Assembly (NCBI RefSeq): GCF_964355755.1
Contig: NC_092673.1
Span: forward strand, 14,203,001 to 14,267,000
Direction: 5' to 3'
Source: Antedon mediterranea
Lineage: Eukaryota; Echinodermata; Crinoidea; Comatulida; Antedonidae
Length of the DNA: 64,000 nucleotides
This document shows, one piece after another, positions 22,532 through 34,804 of this stretch. Each line of letters begins with the position of its first letter. The first letter of the stretch is position 1. Under the pieces are notes generated by a model. That model did not search any database. It was not told the origin of the DNA and saw only the letters and a list, made by a program, of their open reading frames with translations. The translations under genes were made by a program, and so were the position numbers.

Positions 22532-22822
22532 TTGAAGACAATCTTGTTCAGTTTGCAAATTTGTTCAGGAATACATTAATATACCAAAGCTTCCATCTTT
22601 TTAATTGACTGAATTAATTTCCTCATGCTTAATGCACTTCGTTACCTTTTCCACAATCCAAATATGTATTAAATCAACATATGTTCTGATCCTGAATCAC
22701 ATGCTTATTGTAGCGAATGTGGTGGTGACGTTGGGACTGCCAAATAGTACCATCGCTACTTTTGGTCATTTAATCATGTTAATGGTTCTACCAGATGTTC
22801 ATCGCCACGGCAACAATGTGAA

Positions 22823-23129
22823 ATGGCTGCTGTTTGGAACGACAACTTGGTAGCGTATCTGCTAGAATTATAGGGGGATGATTGTGTACAGAGGCAGGTA
22901 CAGTAGATGGAACACAACGGAACGGCAACATTTAAAAAAAACTTACCGCCCGGTTTGGCATTGTTGTGACAGCCACACAGGTGACAAACAAACTGAAATA
23001 CTTATGTCGTGAATACACAAATGCAAGGGATAACAACAACCTGTTGAGAAGGGAGAAAATGACTTCTCCGTTTTATGAGGTTATTGACAGGATATTGGGT
23101 CTGCACAATCCTACATTTTTGTCCCAATC
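22823..23129 (+). pseudogene. Myb/SANT-like DNA-binding domain, decayed
   Basis: From ATG 22823 the frame reads MAAVWNDNLVAYLLEL and then meets stops. After an indel it resumes TATQVTNKLKYLCREYT and ends PFYEVIDRILG. This order (a tryptophan-led helix, then TxxQVxNKLKxLxxxY, then a P-F-Y/F-x-x-ID-x-ILG end) is typical of Myb/SANT-like domains encoded by animal Harbinger-type transposons and related families. At least one indel and two stops are present. Confidence 0.45.
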
Positions 23130-23228
23130 AACATGATACTAGGTGAGCAGAAGGCAAGGAAGTCAATGCCGAAATTAATGAAACTTTTAGTCCTAAATTG
23201 TTATCTTCCACTAAAAACTATCTAGACA

Positions 23229-26225
23229 ATGAAAACTCTCAAGACATTTCAACTACCGAAAGTATTAAACTCAATAGCCAGGACAATACTGAATGATTAC
23301 GATATCTTACCAGAAAATAATGATTTATGTATTATTACTAATAATAATGTTAATAACCTATGTAAAAGTGTACATTCTTTAAATATTAGGCTAACTTGTA
23401 ATAATTGTTTTTTAAACTTTAATTTATCTTATATAGACAATAATCTATTTACTTATCCAGATAGTTGGTGGTGTAATGATTGCTTTAGAAAAATTGCCTT
23501 ATCAGAACTTACTCAAGTTCTGATTATTCTGATATTATTTATAAAAAAGGTTTTAAAATTGCTCATTTAAATATCCAGTCACTTAGAAATAAGTTGGACA
23601 GTGTTAAAACACTCCTTAATGAACATAATTATGATATATTTTGTATAACTGAAACTTGGCTAAATAGCAGTATTGATAATAATGAGATATGGATAAATGG
23701 ATATGAAATATGTAGACTGGATAGACAACTTTCACAATCAGGTGGTGGAGTTTTATGCTATATAAGAAATGGTATCCGCTTAAAGAGATCTACAATTTTA
23801 GGGTAGAAACTATTGAAGCTCTCTGGGTTGAATTTAACTTGCCATATTCTAAAACCATTACTTTTAGGAAATATCTATAGACCACCAAGTGCAAAGGCTG
23901 AATATTTAAATGAACTTGACACTATGTTTCAACAATGCACCTCTACATATAACGATGTTGTGATCTTAGGTGATTTTTTAGGTGATTTTAATTTAGATAT
24001 AAGTAACAAGAAAAATGCAGGTAAAATTAATAAATTGGTCAAAAATAGTAATCTAAACCAACTAATACACGATTTTACTAGGATAACTAATACAAGTAAA
24101 ACTATAATTGATTTAATATTTGTTACAAATTTGGATATTTCAACAGCAGGGGTGTCAAGTCTTGGTATAAGTGATCACTCTTTAACCTATTTAATAATAA
24201 GAAAAACCAAAAAAGTTAATATTCCTCCTAAATTTATTAAATCTCGTTCTTTTAAAAAATTTGATGAACATAAATTTATTGATGATCTTAAAAGTATTGA
24301 CTGGGATCAGATTAAACTCTCAACAGATGTTATTTCAGCTTGGTTACTATGGAAAAGCTTATTCAGTAGCCTATGTAATCACCATGCCCCTCTTAAAACA
24401 AAGAGGGTCAAAGGCTCACTTCCTGAATGGATAACAAAAGATTACATAACATTAACTAAAGACAGGGATTATTATTATAAAAAGGCTCATAAAACTAATG
24501 ATTCTAAAGATTGGGACACAGCTAAACAAATAAGAAACAAAGTGAACAATCTCAACAGGAACCTAAAAAAGAAATATTGTACTAACACCATCAAAGAAAA
24601 TACTAAAAACCCCAAAAAACTATGGAACACCATAAATAAACTAATTCCAAAATCAACTGTAAATAGAGTTTATAAAAATGAAAATTATACAACTACGGAT
24701 AAGGACACAGCAAATGAATTAAATATTCATTTTACGTCAATAGGAAATTCTTTAGCAAGTAAATTTTTAAATACAAATATATATAAGACAACAGATTACA
24801 CTCTTGTAGATAAATTTAAATTTGATTATCTTACATCTGACTATATTTTTGATGAAATATGCAAATTTTCCAGTAATAAAGCCACCGGAATTGATAATGT
24901 AAATTGTAAACTTTTAAAATTAGCAGCGCCAATAATATGTGATTCACTTTGCTACATTTGTAATCTATCATTGTTTACATAATTTTTCCATATGAATGGA
25001 AACAAGCAAAAGTGACGCCCATATATAAAGAAGGAGATAAATCAGATCCAAGTAATTATCGCCCAATTTCTGTTTTACCTTTGGTCTCAAAAATAATAGA
25101 ACGTGCTGTTCATGACCAATTATATCATTATTTAAGATCTCATGACCTTCTAAATCCTTCTTAATCAGGTTTCAGGAAAAATCACTCTACCCAAACCACT
25201 CTCTTAGATGTTACAGACTATATTTTAAATAATTTTGATAAAGGTATTTCAACAGCTGCTATATTCCTGGACCTAAAAAAGGCCTTTGGAGTTTTGGAAT
25301 AAATAGTACCGAGCTTAAATGGTTTAAATCATATCTTAGTCAAAGATCTCAAATTGTTAGTATTAATTCATGTAAATCTGAATCACTGAATGTAAATATC
25401 GGAGTTCCTCAAGGTTCAATATTAGGACCATTGCTTTTTATTTTATATGTTAACTCACTTCCTAATTCTTTATCATGTAAATGTGTCATGTATGCTGATG
25501 ATACCACACTTTTATGTAGTTCATCTGACCCACTTAGGCTTCAAAATGAAATAGATGTAAATTTTAAAAATATCTCTGCTTCTTTTAATAACCATATTAT
25601 TGAGAGAGTAAATTCTTTAAATATTTAGGTGTAACTTTTGACACTCAACTAACATGGGCTGATCATATTGATAGCCTTTCATCAAAAGTTGCCAAACGCA
25701 TTGGTGTTATACGTCGTATAAAATATTTTATTCCATCAAACACTCTGAAAATGTTAGCCAATGCACTAGTTATTCCTTTATTTGATTATTGTAGTTGTGT
25801 CTGGTCAAATTGTAAAGTAAACTTTTCAGATTCTCTTCAAATTTTATTAAATAGATTAGGTAGAATATTATTATCTGTAGATATCAAAACTCATGTTAGT
25901 GATATCCTAAACTCACTTGGTTGGAGTACACTAAAGGACAAATGGAATGAACATATTCTAATATTACTTTTCAAGTGCCTAAATGGACATGCACCACCCT
26001 ATTTATCAACTCAATTTATATTACTGAAGATAGTCACAATAAAGGTACACGAAGTCAAAGTAACAACACTTTGATAATACCTAAATGGAATAATACTCAA
26101 GGTAAAAGAACTTTTAATTACAGATCTACAAAATTATGGAACTTTCTACCTAACAAAATAAAAAATGATCTTTATGATATGACAGTATCAACTTTCAAAT
26201 CACAAATTTCAAAACTTTAATTTTA
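23229..26225 (+). mobile_element. Near full-length LINE with EN and RT, broken
   Basis: Domains in order: an N-terminal Cys segment (C-x2-C ... WWCNDC, 23395-23490); an apurinic-type endonuclease from HLNIQSLRNKLD (about 23573) through CITETWLN, GNIYRPPS, LGDFNLD and ISDHSLTY (about 24180); a spacer with PEWITKD; then RT with ATGIDNVNCKLLK, NYRPISVLPLVSKIIERAVH, SGFRKNHSTQTTLLD, GVPQGSILGPLLFILYVN, YADDTTL (catalytic DD near 25497) and a C-terminal FNYRSTKLWNFLPN. The longest open part is 23813-24979. Breaks: frameshifts near 23570, 23805 and 24980, a stop at 25162, and a deletion near 25290 removing the FLDLKKAF continuation. CR1/L2-like organisation, clade unproven. Confidence 0.85.
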
Positions 26226-26525
26226 ATTCAAAACTAAATCTAATTAATGCTCAATGATTAAAACTTCTTCTATCTTGTGTCTTGTTGTTTTAACCTTTAA
26301 ATGTGCTTACTTTAATTGTTTTAATTTGATTTTGATAATTTTAGGTTTAATTTTATATTTTCTTTTGTCCATCAGCCAGCCAAAAATGCACGACACCATT
26401 TATAATGGATATGGCCCACACAAAGGGAAAGCAGTTTTCTATTTTTTAGGTTACACAATGCTTCTTACATATATGCCAAAAAGATTATGAGCATGAAGAA
26501 ATTGTGTAGCTTCTGTTTTCATACT
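26226..26525. other. LINE 3' flank and intergenic
   Basis: AT-rich continuation of the LINE 3' region without a clear tail repeat. No gene seen. Confidence 0.4.
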
Positions 26526-27576
26526 GTTAGGACACATGATATCTTCACAAAATCTTGTCTAATTCCACGAACCGAACATGTAAGATTATTTATTTTTTAA
26601 GAAAACAATATTGTGTCTGGCTAAACAAATGTATCTTAAAATCATTAAACTGGTGAAAAGAATTGGTAAAGAATAAATTGCCGTATGGTTAAATTGCCGA
26701 AAGGAGAACAATTGGCGTAAGGACAAAATTGGCAGTCCTGCACTAAATTTAAACATTGAAGGCAGCATGCAACCACTACGCAACATGGATTATTTTTAGC
26801 ACAGAAACATAAAACTTTTCTGTGGCGCGAAACTTTTGATTGTTTAGCGTTTTCAACTCCTCGGACTGAATGCTGTATTACAGTATAGCACATGCTGTAT
26901 TATAGCGCATGCTGTATTATAGCACATGCTGTATTATAGCGCATGCTGTATTATAGCACATGCTGTATTATAGCCTTTAGAAAGAAGAAAGTTTATAATT
27001 GTTTCCAAATGTAAAGTATGCTTATTTACTGCATTCAAATTTGGGAATGGTGACCATGTTGGATTTTAAAATGACTGCCTTTGTAAATTTGTTTAAAAAC
27101 ACATTTACTAACTATAGTTAGTATACTGTAGGCATTTTTAGGTCGTTGTTTTTTCTCACCAGCTCATTTCCACCATGTAAAAGTTTGCTACTTGCTGCAC
27201 CAGCCAAACCGCTTACAGCCAGACCACTCATTGCTGCACATACAAATTTAGAATCACCGGGCCGCGCATTTAGTTTAATTTACATACGGTAACTATTACA
27301 ATGGCACAAGCCCAAGTTGTTATGTTCATAATAGAAGAGGAAAAAAATAATTTAAAGCAATTGGTGCTTCAACTGAAGCAGAAAAACATTCGACTGTCAG
27401 GAGAAATAAGACAATTAAATCGCCGCTTGCAAAGGCGTGCAGGGGTAATATCATATTTGGAAAACCAAAATTTTAATCTGAACAGAAGATTAGAGGAAGA
27501 AGAAGAAGTAAGTGGTGGAAACGCATCTTCCTCTGGCTCTTGGAGATTTCCCAGGAATGCTTACATCGGTTGTTCT
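26526..27576. repeat. 1,051-bp tandem duplication, copy 1
   Basis: This block and 27577-28624 are direct tandem copies that differ at roughly 15 positions plus two small indels, so about 98-99% alike by eye. Each copy contains a 17-bp minisatellite and a short coiled-coil ORF. The junction is TTGTTCT|GTTAGG. The close similarity points to a recent unequal exchange or, less likely, an assembly artefact. Confidence 0.95.
26870..26974. repeat. 17-bp minisatellite, copy 1
   Basis: Five to six units of ATGCTGTATTATAGCRC, where R alternates A and G. The first unit is a longer variant with CAGTATAGC. Confidence 0.9.
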
Positions 27577-27621
27577 GTTAGGACACATGATATCTTTACA
27601 AAATCTTGTCTAATTCCATGA
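27301..27621 (+). CDS. Small coiled-coil protein or first exon
   Basis: ATG 27301 starts MAQAQVVMFIIEEEKNNLKQ, followed by a heptad-like helix (LVLQLKQKNIRLSGEIRQL) rich in Leu, Lys, Arg and Gln, predicting a coiled coil over about residues 10-70. At 27509 the frame crosses GAAGAA|GTAAGT, a strong splice donor, so the true exon probably ends after the Glu run; the last 35 codons then are intron read-through. Family not recognised. The second copy (28352) carries a frameshift. Confidence 0.45.
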   Translation: MAQAQVVMFIIEEEKNNLKQLVLQLKQKNIRLSGEIRQLNRRLQRRAGVISYLENQNFNLNRRLEEEEEVSGGNASSSGSWRFPRNAYIGCSVRTHDIFTKSCLIP

Positions 27622-27919
27622 ACCGAAAATGTAAGATTATTTATTTTTTAAGAAAACAATATTGTGTCTGGCTAAACAAATGTATCTTAAAATCATTAAA
27701 CTGGTGAAAAGAATTGGTAAAGAATAAATTGCCGTATGGTTAAATTGCCGAAAGGACAACAATTGGCGTAAGGACAAAATTGGCAGTCCTGCACTAAATT
27801 TAAACATTGAAGGCAGCATGCAACCACTACGCAACATGGATTATTTTTAGCACAGAAACATGAAACTTTTCTGTGGCGCGAAACTTTTGATTGTTTAGCG
27901 TTTTCAACTCCTCGGACTG

Positions 27920-28025
27920 AATGCTGTATTACAGTATAGCACATGCTGTATTATAGCGCATGCTGTATTATAGCGCATGCTGTATTATAGCGCATGCTGT
28001 ATTATAGCACATGCTGTATTATAGC
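27920..28025. repeat. 17-bp minisatellite, copy 2
   Basis: Same unit as 26870-26974, with a different order of A/G variants, showing sequence change between copies after duplication. Confidence 0.9.
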
Positions 28026-28351
28026 CTTTAGAAAGAAGAAAGTTTATAATTGTTTCCAAATGTAAAGTATGCTTATTTACTGCATTCAAATTTGGGAATG
28101 GTGACCATGTTGGATTTTAAAATGACTGCCTTTGTAAATTTGTTTAAAAACACATTTACTTACTATAGTTAGTATACTGTAGGCATTTTTAGGTCGTTGT
28201 TTTTTCTCACCAGCTCATTTCCACCATGTAAAAGTTAGCTACTTGCTGCACCAGCCAAACCGCTTACAGCCAGACCACTCATTGCTGCACATACAAATTT
28301 AGAATCACCGGGCCGCGCATTTAGTTTAATTTACATACGGTAACTATTATG

Positions 28352-28560
28352 ATGGCACAAGCCCAAGTTGTTATGTTCATAATAGAAGAGGAAAAAAATA
28401 ATTTAAAGCAATTGGTGCTTCAACTGAAGCAGAAAAACATTCGACTGGCAGGAGAAATAAGACAATTAAATCGCCGCTTGCAAAGGCGTGCAGGGGTAAT
28501 ATCCTATTTGGAAAACCAAAATTAATCTGAACAGAAGATTAGAGGAAGAAGAAGAAGTAA
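28352..28560 (+). pseudogene. Second copy of coiled-coil ORF, frameshifted
   Basis: Starts MMAQAQVVMF (an ACAATGG to ATGATGG change adds a methionine) and follows copy 1 until YLENQN, where a deletion in AATTTTAATC creates an immediate stop. The splice donor GTAAGT at the same place is kept. Confidence 0.55.
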
Positions 28561-28767
28561 GTGGTGGAACGCATCTTCCTATGGCTCTTGGAGATTTCCC
28601 AGGAATGCTTACATCGGTTGTTCTAAATTTTAGGGGTTCTAAGGAAACAACCTTTTAAAATATGTGGCTTCTGAAATTAGTCAGAAGTTGTATTTAGCTC
28701 AAATAAGAGCACTTGGCACCCGATTGAGGCATACTTTATATATATGAAAATGAAAGATAAGAATATG

Positions 28768-29600
28768 TTAAGCATGGTGGATGAAACCATTACATATGAA
28801 TGTGAAAAATGAAGAAAAGTAGTAGCGATGCAAAAACTACAGTAAAAAAGGAACCTCAATCATTGTCTAATTGAAATGTCTGTAATGTTAAACAGCCAAG
28901 AAGAACTGCAAAACATATTTCCACAAACACATTGAGTAGACATGATACTTGCTTTTTATATTTAATTTAGACCAATAAAAGATAAATGAATGTAAGACAG
29001 GTTTGCAGATGGGACATTCAAAGTGGTACCAACATTTCACATCAGAAAATATGTTCCTTATGAGAAGATGAGAATATTTAAGCATTGGTGGATGAAACCA
29101 TTACATATGAATGTGAAAAATGAAGAAAGGTAGTCTGCAATGCAAAAACTACAGTAAAAGAGGAACATCAATCATTGTCAAATTGAAATGTCTGTAATGT
29201 TAAACAGCCAAGAAGAGCTGCAATTTTATATTTAATTTAGACCAATAAAAGATAAATGAGTAAGACAAGTTTGCAGATGGGACATTCAAAGTGGTACCAA
29301 CATTTCACATCAGAAAATATGTTCCTTATGAGAAGATGAGAATATTTAAGCATTGGTGGATGAAACCATTACATATAAATGTGAAAAATGAAGAAAAGTA
29401 GTCTGCAATGCAAAAACTACAGTAAAAGAGGAACCTCAATCATTGTCAAATTGAAATGTCGGTATGTTAAACAGCCAAGAAGAGCCAAGACTGGTTTGCA
29501 GACAGTATCAACATTCCCCATCAGTAAAGATGATGGATGAAACCATTACATATGAATGTGAAAAACTAAGAAAAGTATTAAATGGAGGTGGAAAAAATCT
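28768..29600. repeat. Tandem repeat, 270-310 bp unit, about 3.3 copies
   Basis: Units start at about 28768, 29080, 29350 and 29530, each with GGTGGATGAAACCATTACAT (last copy GATGGATG). Unit one is longest; later ones carry deletions. Each unit has a short frame MVDETITYECEK that soon stops. In the last unit it continues as LRKVLNGGGKNLTPTDLRKG. This may be an amplified exon of the coiled-coil gene seen to the right, or a satellite. Confidence 0.8.
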
Positions 29601-29759
29601 AACACCAACAGACCTGAGAAAAGGATGAAACAAAACATCAAGTGAGGATGAACATGAATCTAAGACAAAAAAAGATAGACATCTGAGGAAACAAAGTTCT
29701 ACAGATGTGTTTCCATATATAAGCAAGCATAATATATATTATCATGAATTTTGAGTAGG

Positions 29760-31390
29760 CATCCTTACTACCGTATTTAGATTTTTTCAATGATTATAAG
29801 GAAGCCTTTTTAAAATATTAGAAAAAGGTGTTAAAATATTCCCTAATGGAATAAAATCTGGTTTCTAACATCAAAGAATGTTTAGATTAAATGTAAAGGG
29901 GAAAAAAGAAGGAAATGATTATTTCTTTTAGAAATATGACATTAGAAAGAGAACAATTGGAGAGTTGCAAAGGGGAATTATTTTGAGACACATAAAAAAA
30001 TAAAAATATATTTTAGTAGTCAGCGTAACAATGTTATTTAACCTGTGAATATACAGTCAAAAATATGTACAATGTAAACTCAGTCATCAATTTAACAATA
30101 GATACACTCCATTTTATGTCTGTTTCCATGGCACTATCTACCTTTTTTTTGCAGAAAGATTTCTGGTGAAACTACAACGTATAATAATCTTTGTTCCTTG
30201 TTGTCTCTCATCAACCTCTGAAGGTTTAACAACTGAGGTACTTTTATGTTCCCATACCAAAACAATGAAGATGATTGTTTACTGCTGCATTTTCTATTCA
30301 CTTTTTGTTGTTGCTTCTTTTTTGACACTTTCGTTTATTTTCAGTTTATCTGGATGGTGATTTCCAAACCACAATTCATGGTAAACTATTGCCGTTTTAC
30401 ATACAGGCCTTCTTTGTATGCTCACAAAGACAAAACAACTACAGTACCTGGTCCAATGGTAGATGAGAAAAACTAATGCAGTGTATTTTTCACCAAACTC
30501 AAAAGTGGTTCTGCTCAAAGTATAAATGTATATTGATGCATAGTTATCGTCTTTCTTTATACAGATCTGCCTCATTCAATTGTTAATTCCTGTATGAACT
30601 TCAGCGCAGGAGAAACCTTCTTCACACTCTTTGAGGCCTGATGTTCATTGTCTTTTAAAAGGTTGTTCCAAGACTCATCAAAGACCAATCATGTATAGGA
30701 TATTCTGTACCAATTCTTCACTAGTAAAACAACAGTCATTGCATCACATTTGACATCAAATGTACCAACAAATTGTTTAAAATTACAATTATAAGGCTTC
30801 GGTTAATCCTGTTCATATAAGGTGGAAGCTCATAAAATGAATTCAACAGCAGTTATAAAACATGACAACAAAACTTCATCTGGATGTGAACTTAAGTTGT
30901 GGTATGGAAACATATGTATGTACCCTAATTGAACCTGTCAGAAGAGGATAGGAGGTAGATGGAAACACATAATACAACAATAATGTTAAATTTGTTTATT
31001 AAACTCCAGATTTTTGTAACTGCAAAGAAACAAATCAACAGTGCCAAAGTATGAAATAACTGCTTGACATTGTGTGAGTGTTTTAAACAACTATTTTAAA
31101 GGATAAAGTATATATGAAGAAAAAACATTTTGTGCACTATATATATTAACTGTATATTCAATTGATTGAAGAACAACATTGTGACTTTTGACCAAGAGCT
31201 GAGTTTAGTTTGTTATGTGTCTTACACTAATTTGAACCCTCAGAAGACTGAGTTAATAAAAAAATAAATAAAATAAAAATAAATCAAATAAAAAATACAT
31301 TAATATGCATATTGTTACAAAAATTGATTCGGCTCTGATTTTATTTACTGAATCAATTACAGTTTAAACTTTTTATGTATGATCCAACAG
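29760..31390. other. Intergenic, no gene seen
   Basis: AT-rich. Overlapping frames around 30134-30575 on both strands lack motifs and look like chance. Confidence 0.35.
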
Positions 31391-31394
31391 TTCA

Positions 31395-32460
31395 ACAGCC
31401 AGGAAAAGATCCTTATTGCTAGTGGACTCATTGACAAATTCAAAGGACCTCTCACATGTTAAGGCTATTCAGTAGGAAATAGACCATGCTATTGTGGAAG
31501 CACAAGGTTTGAAAGTAATTGAAACTGGACTTTAGCTCCACACATCAGGCATAATTGAAGCATCCACCACCTGATGGTTTTATTGGCAATGATACAGTTG
31601 TTGAAAGTAAAATGTCCACACACAAAACGAGTATACTGTAAACAATAAAAAAACACTGATTTTGGTTATTGAGCTACTGTACATTCATATCTTGTTGGAA
31701 AACTTCCATATACAATGAGAAAAGAGGTGAAAAAACAAAGAACTAAGGGATACAAGAAAGAAATTAATTGGCTGCAGAGTCATCAGCACGTCAATATGCA
31801 GAAGAGGAAAACCTCAAACTTCAATCTCAAGTCTGTGAACTGAACAGAAAGCAAGAAAATATTCCAAGGAAACTTGATGAAATGACACAAAATTGTACCC
31901 CCTTAGTTATGGTACAGTAGAAAAATATAAAGCCAATTATGAGAAAACGACAACAGAACTGCTTGCAATTCAAGAGAAGTACAATATAAAACAAAAACTG
32001 TCAATATATGATACGAGAAATATCAACAGGAAGATGGCTCGTAGAGATATGAAAATAAAAGAATTAGTAAGTGCAGAAAAACACTCAAAATTACCAAATT
32101 ACAAGTTACACAGTTTGAGCAACATCAAGATAGACTTGAAGATTACTTTAAGGATGGACAAGAGACCATAATGGTACTGTTATGTATGCAAAGTGATTAA
32201 AATACTGTAGTTCTACAGAAACTTGGCCATCAATCAATTTCTAGACTGCCATCACTAGCAATAGATAGCCATAGAGGCGAGACACCTAGCTGATTTAAAA
32301 GTTGCGAAAGCCATGTATGATGGTAATCTTATCACTAGTGGACTCATTAACAAATTCAAAGGATCTCTCACAAAGGCTATCCGGTATGGAAAAGACCATG
32401 AAGCCAATGAAAGTAATTGAAACTTGACTTTGGCTCCACACATCAGGCATAATTGGAAAT
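31395..32460 (+). pseudogene. Coiled-coil gene remnants with duplicated exon
   Basis: Open stretch 31781-31890 reads ARQYAEEENLKLQSQVCELN; 31893-32090 reads TVEKYKANYEKTTTELLAIQ with further Lys/Glu-rich helix; a shifted frame at 32083 gives ITKLQVTQFEQHQDRLEDYF. All have coiled-coil character. A block at about 31400-31555 (TAGTGGACTCATTGACAAATTC to CCACACATCAGGCATAATTG) recurs at about 32335-32455, so an exon was duplicated. The protein is not identified. Confidence 0.35.
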
Positions 32461-32552
32461 GACACAGTTTTCAAAGTTAAATGTTCATACACAAGACAAG
32501 AAGAAACAATAAATGAACTTATTAACATTGAACATGCTTTTTTTTAAACAAA

Positions 32553-32831
32553 ATGCAAATGATCAGGTCGAACTTTATCAGCTTTACCGCACACAGAAAG
32601 AAGGCTGTTTTTAAAGTTTATATTCTTAAAGAAACTTTGATTCTAGATATTATCAAGGACAATGGGAAAGTAGTATCTCCAGTTAAAATCCAATCTAAGA
32701 AGGCTGTGACTGAGGCTGAATCAAGTTTCCATACTGACCTTGAAGTTGTACAGTTAACGAAAAAATTGAATGCCCAGAATAAAGCAATGTTTGTGTATGA
32801 TTGTATTGTTTGCAATGTGCTGTTATATTAA
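32553..32831 (+). pseudogene. Coiled-coil gene fragment
   Basis: A frame of 92 codons includes VVQLTKKLNAQNKAMF. The LTxKLNxQNKA block recurs near 33440-33470, where it extends to AIAGLQSENVCLLKRQFE, a typical coiled coil. The flanks (CAGAATAAAGCAAT through ACTAATAATTAATTT) are also shared, so 32755-32960 and 33440-33730 are diverged copies of one segment. Confidence 0.35.
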
Positions 32832-32959
32832 GGAATTTCACTGAAAGATCTGGTATGACACAGAAGTACAGTTGAACCCCTGGTGAGAACACTAATAATT
32901 AATTTTAGACTTGTTCTCATCTTAATTACTTCTTACAGTTACCTTTCTTGATTCTTTAG

Positions 32960-33111
32960 TAATTGAAGAAGCTAACCTTCATGGACCTAACAGAAGAAGG
33001 ATTATAACTGGGCTGAATCGCCCATCGGGGATTGACATTTATGTAAACTATCTGTACTGGACAGATTATCCCGGCGGTGGTGGTATATATCGAGTTGATA
33101 GAACAACTTGA
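32960..33111 (+). pseudogene. Orphan LDL-receptor YWTD (class B) repeat exon
   Basis: After TTCTTTAG the sequence reads IEEANLHGPNRRRIITGLNR, then PSGIDI, then the signature YLYWTDYPGGGGIYRVDRTT. This is one blade of the six-bladed YWTD beta-propeller found in LDL-receptor family proteins and nidogen. A possible donor (GA|GTATCA) follows at 33112. No second blade, EGF or LDL-A module is visible in the window. It could be a captured exon, a fragment of a gene elsewhere, or an exon of the local decayed gene. Confidence 0.6.
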
Positions 33112-33159
33112 GTATCACCATGACTAAGTAGTTACCTATATTGATTCTTTAATGACTTC

Positions 33160-33456
33160 TCTCAGTCGTTCCAACGCAAGAGTAGGGCTGGAAACTTTGA
33201 AAAGTATGAAAGAAGGACAAGGTCAGCATCTCAGAGAAGTATTGCAAAATGTGTCGCATTTAAAGGGGTAAAGATTGCAAAAGGCAATCCAGCCGCATTA
33301 GTCACATTTCGTAGGTTGTTTGACCAAATTCTCAACCGCATACTGGAATGCATGTCACAACGCTTTTCCAGTTTTTGGAAAGACCTGATCCTACTGGCGC
33401 GGACATCTTGGACCATACCAAGTAACACAGAGGCACTAACTGAAAAAAATTGAATT
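33160..33456 (+). other. Open but unidentified stretch
   Basis: After TTCTCTCAG one frame is open for about 98 codons (rich in Arg, Ser, Phe). A second frame of the same segment reads RVGLETLKSMKEGQGQHL, which looks more like helix. I cannot decide which, if either, was coding. Confidence 0.25.
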
Positions 33457-33734
33457 CCCAGAATAAAGCAATTGCAGGATTACAATCTGAAAATGTGTGT
33501 CTTCTTAAAAGACAGTTTGAATTTGTTGCAATCTGAAACATCAATTTGTCAACGGGAGCGGAAGGGTGAAAACAATATTCTGTCATATGTTTGTGTATGA
33601 ATCTATTGTTTGCAATGTGCCTGTGTTATTAAGGAAGTTCACCAAAAGTTAAATACATGGCGAGAGAACTAATAATTAATTTCATCCTAACTTCTTCTTA
33701 CAGTACTGTACCTTCTTTCTTTAATGACTAAAAG

Positions 33735-34460
33735 AGGCAATAAATAAATAAATTGTGTATTGTCAATTTGACTCCACCGTATTAATGAATTAACAGTAAT
33801 CTTTCCCAGTGTCGAGAAAAGTCAACAATGCAAAATTCCATCCTTCCACCACTGTCAAGAAAAGTAGACACTCAGACATAGGTTTAGATATACAGATATT
33901 TCCTCAGATGAATGCATGTGTGTATTTATAAATGAATACTTATTATCAAATGTTTACAGTACATTTCTTGTTTATTAGTGATTTTATTTGGAATAAAAAT
34001 TTTTGTTTAATTTTAGTAATTTTTATTTAAAATTTTCTCATACATTTTTTTAAAAACGTATGTTTATCAAAAAATAGCAAATTTAATAATATTTAATACT
34101 TGTGAGTCCTCGACACAAAATGAGTCGCGTCGTCAGTGAGATAAAATTTAGATAATTAACAAATTAATTCTCGATCATGATTTTGAATTACTTGACAATG
34201 AAAGATTATGAAAATGTGTTTACCGTAAAGTGTTCTTTTTTACAATAATGGATCCACCTATAAAAAACGATAGAAGTGTATACTGTTTATTGAGAATTCT
34301 GATTGGCGAATGGAACCATGTGATACAATATCAAGCGTTCATTGGTCTATATAAGCTTGTTTTATGCGCTTGCGCAGAAATTTGGTTTTGCTTTCGTTGC
34401 ATGCTTTTTTGTGTATGCATAGACTGAGTAACAACCTAAACATTCATTTTAAATACAGTA
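33735..34460. other. Intergenic, no gene seen
   Basis: AT-rich; a 65-codon frame at 34230-34427 has no motif. Confidence 0.4.
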
Positions 34461-34464
34461 ATAT

Positions 34465-34695
34465 GTGGGAAAAACGAAAGTCTGTCAATACAGAAGACGT
34501 ATTTGTAGGCCTGGCGAAGACATCGGTGGTGACGATGATGATGGAGACAGCGAGGATGGCATGGAGTTAGAAGAGGCTTTGGCTATTGTTGACGTTAACA
34601 AGAAACTTGGTTTACGTCTGGATCTAAGACAAGCCGGGTCTAATAAAAAAATGATCCCCAACCTGTTGAGTTACAAATTAACCAGGTGTGGATGA
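34465..34695 (+). CDS. Unidentified acidic ORF
   Basis: The frame carries GEDIGGDDDDGDSEDGMELE then EALAIVDVNKKLGLRLDLRQ, so an acidic stretch followed by a helical, more ordinary segment. It ends just before the first Merlin fragment. No family recognised; it could be the N-terminal exon of a transposon protein. Confidence 0.25.
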   Translation: MGKTKVCQYRRRICRPGEDIGGDDDDGDSEDGMELEEALAIVDVNKKLGLRLDLRQAGSNKKMIPNLLSYKLTRCG

Positions 34696-34804
34696 GTTGT
34701 CTGATGTAGTAAATCATAGATTTGAATGTCTCATGAACAGGTAGTGCATCAATTCAACAATATTGTTTTTTTACAATCATTTGAATTTAATGAAGATTAT
34801 TCAA

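Larger units (their letters stand above)
27577..28624. repeat. 1,051-bp tandem duplication, copy 2
   Basis: Second copy of the 26526-27576 block, three bases shorter. It ends at TTGTTCT where sequence diverges into AAATTTTAGGGG. Confidence 0.95.

Noticed and set aside
26586-27944. Minus-strand frames of 66 and 82 codons, present twice
   Set aside because: Their conservation simply reflects the tandem duplication; they lack motifs and overlap the minisatellite.
30134-30575. Overlapping frames on both strands
   Set aside because: Four frames overlap each other with no homology signal; expected by chance in this composition.
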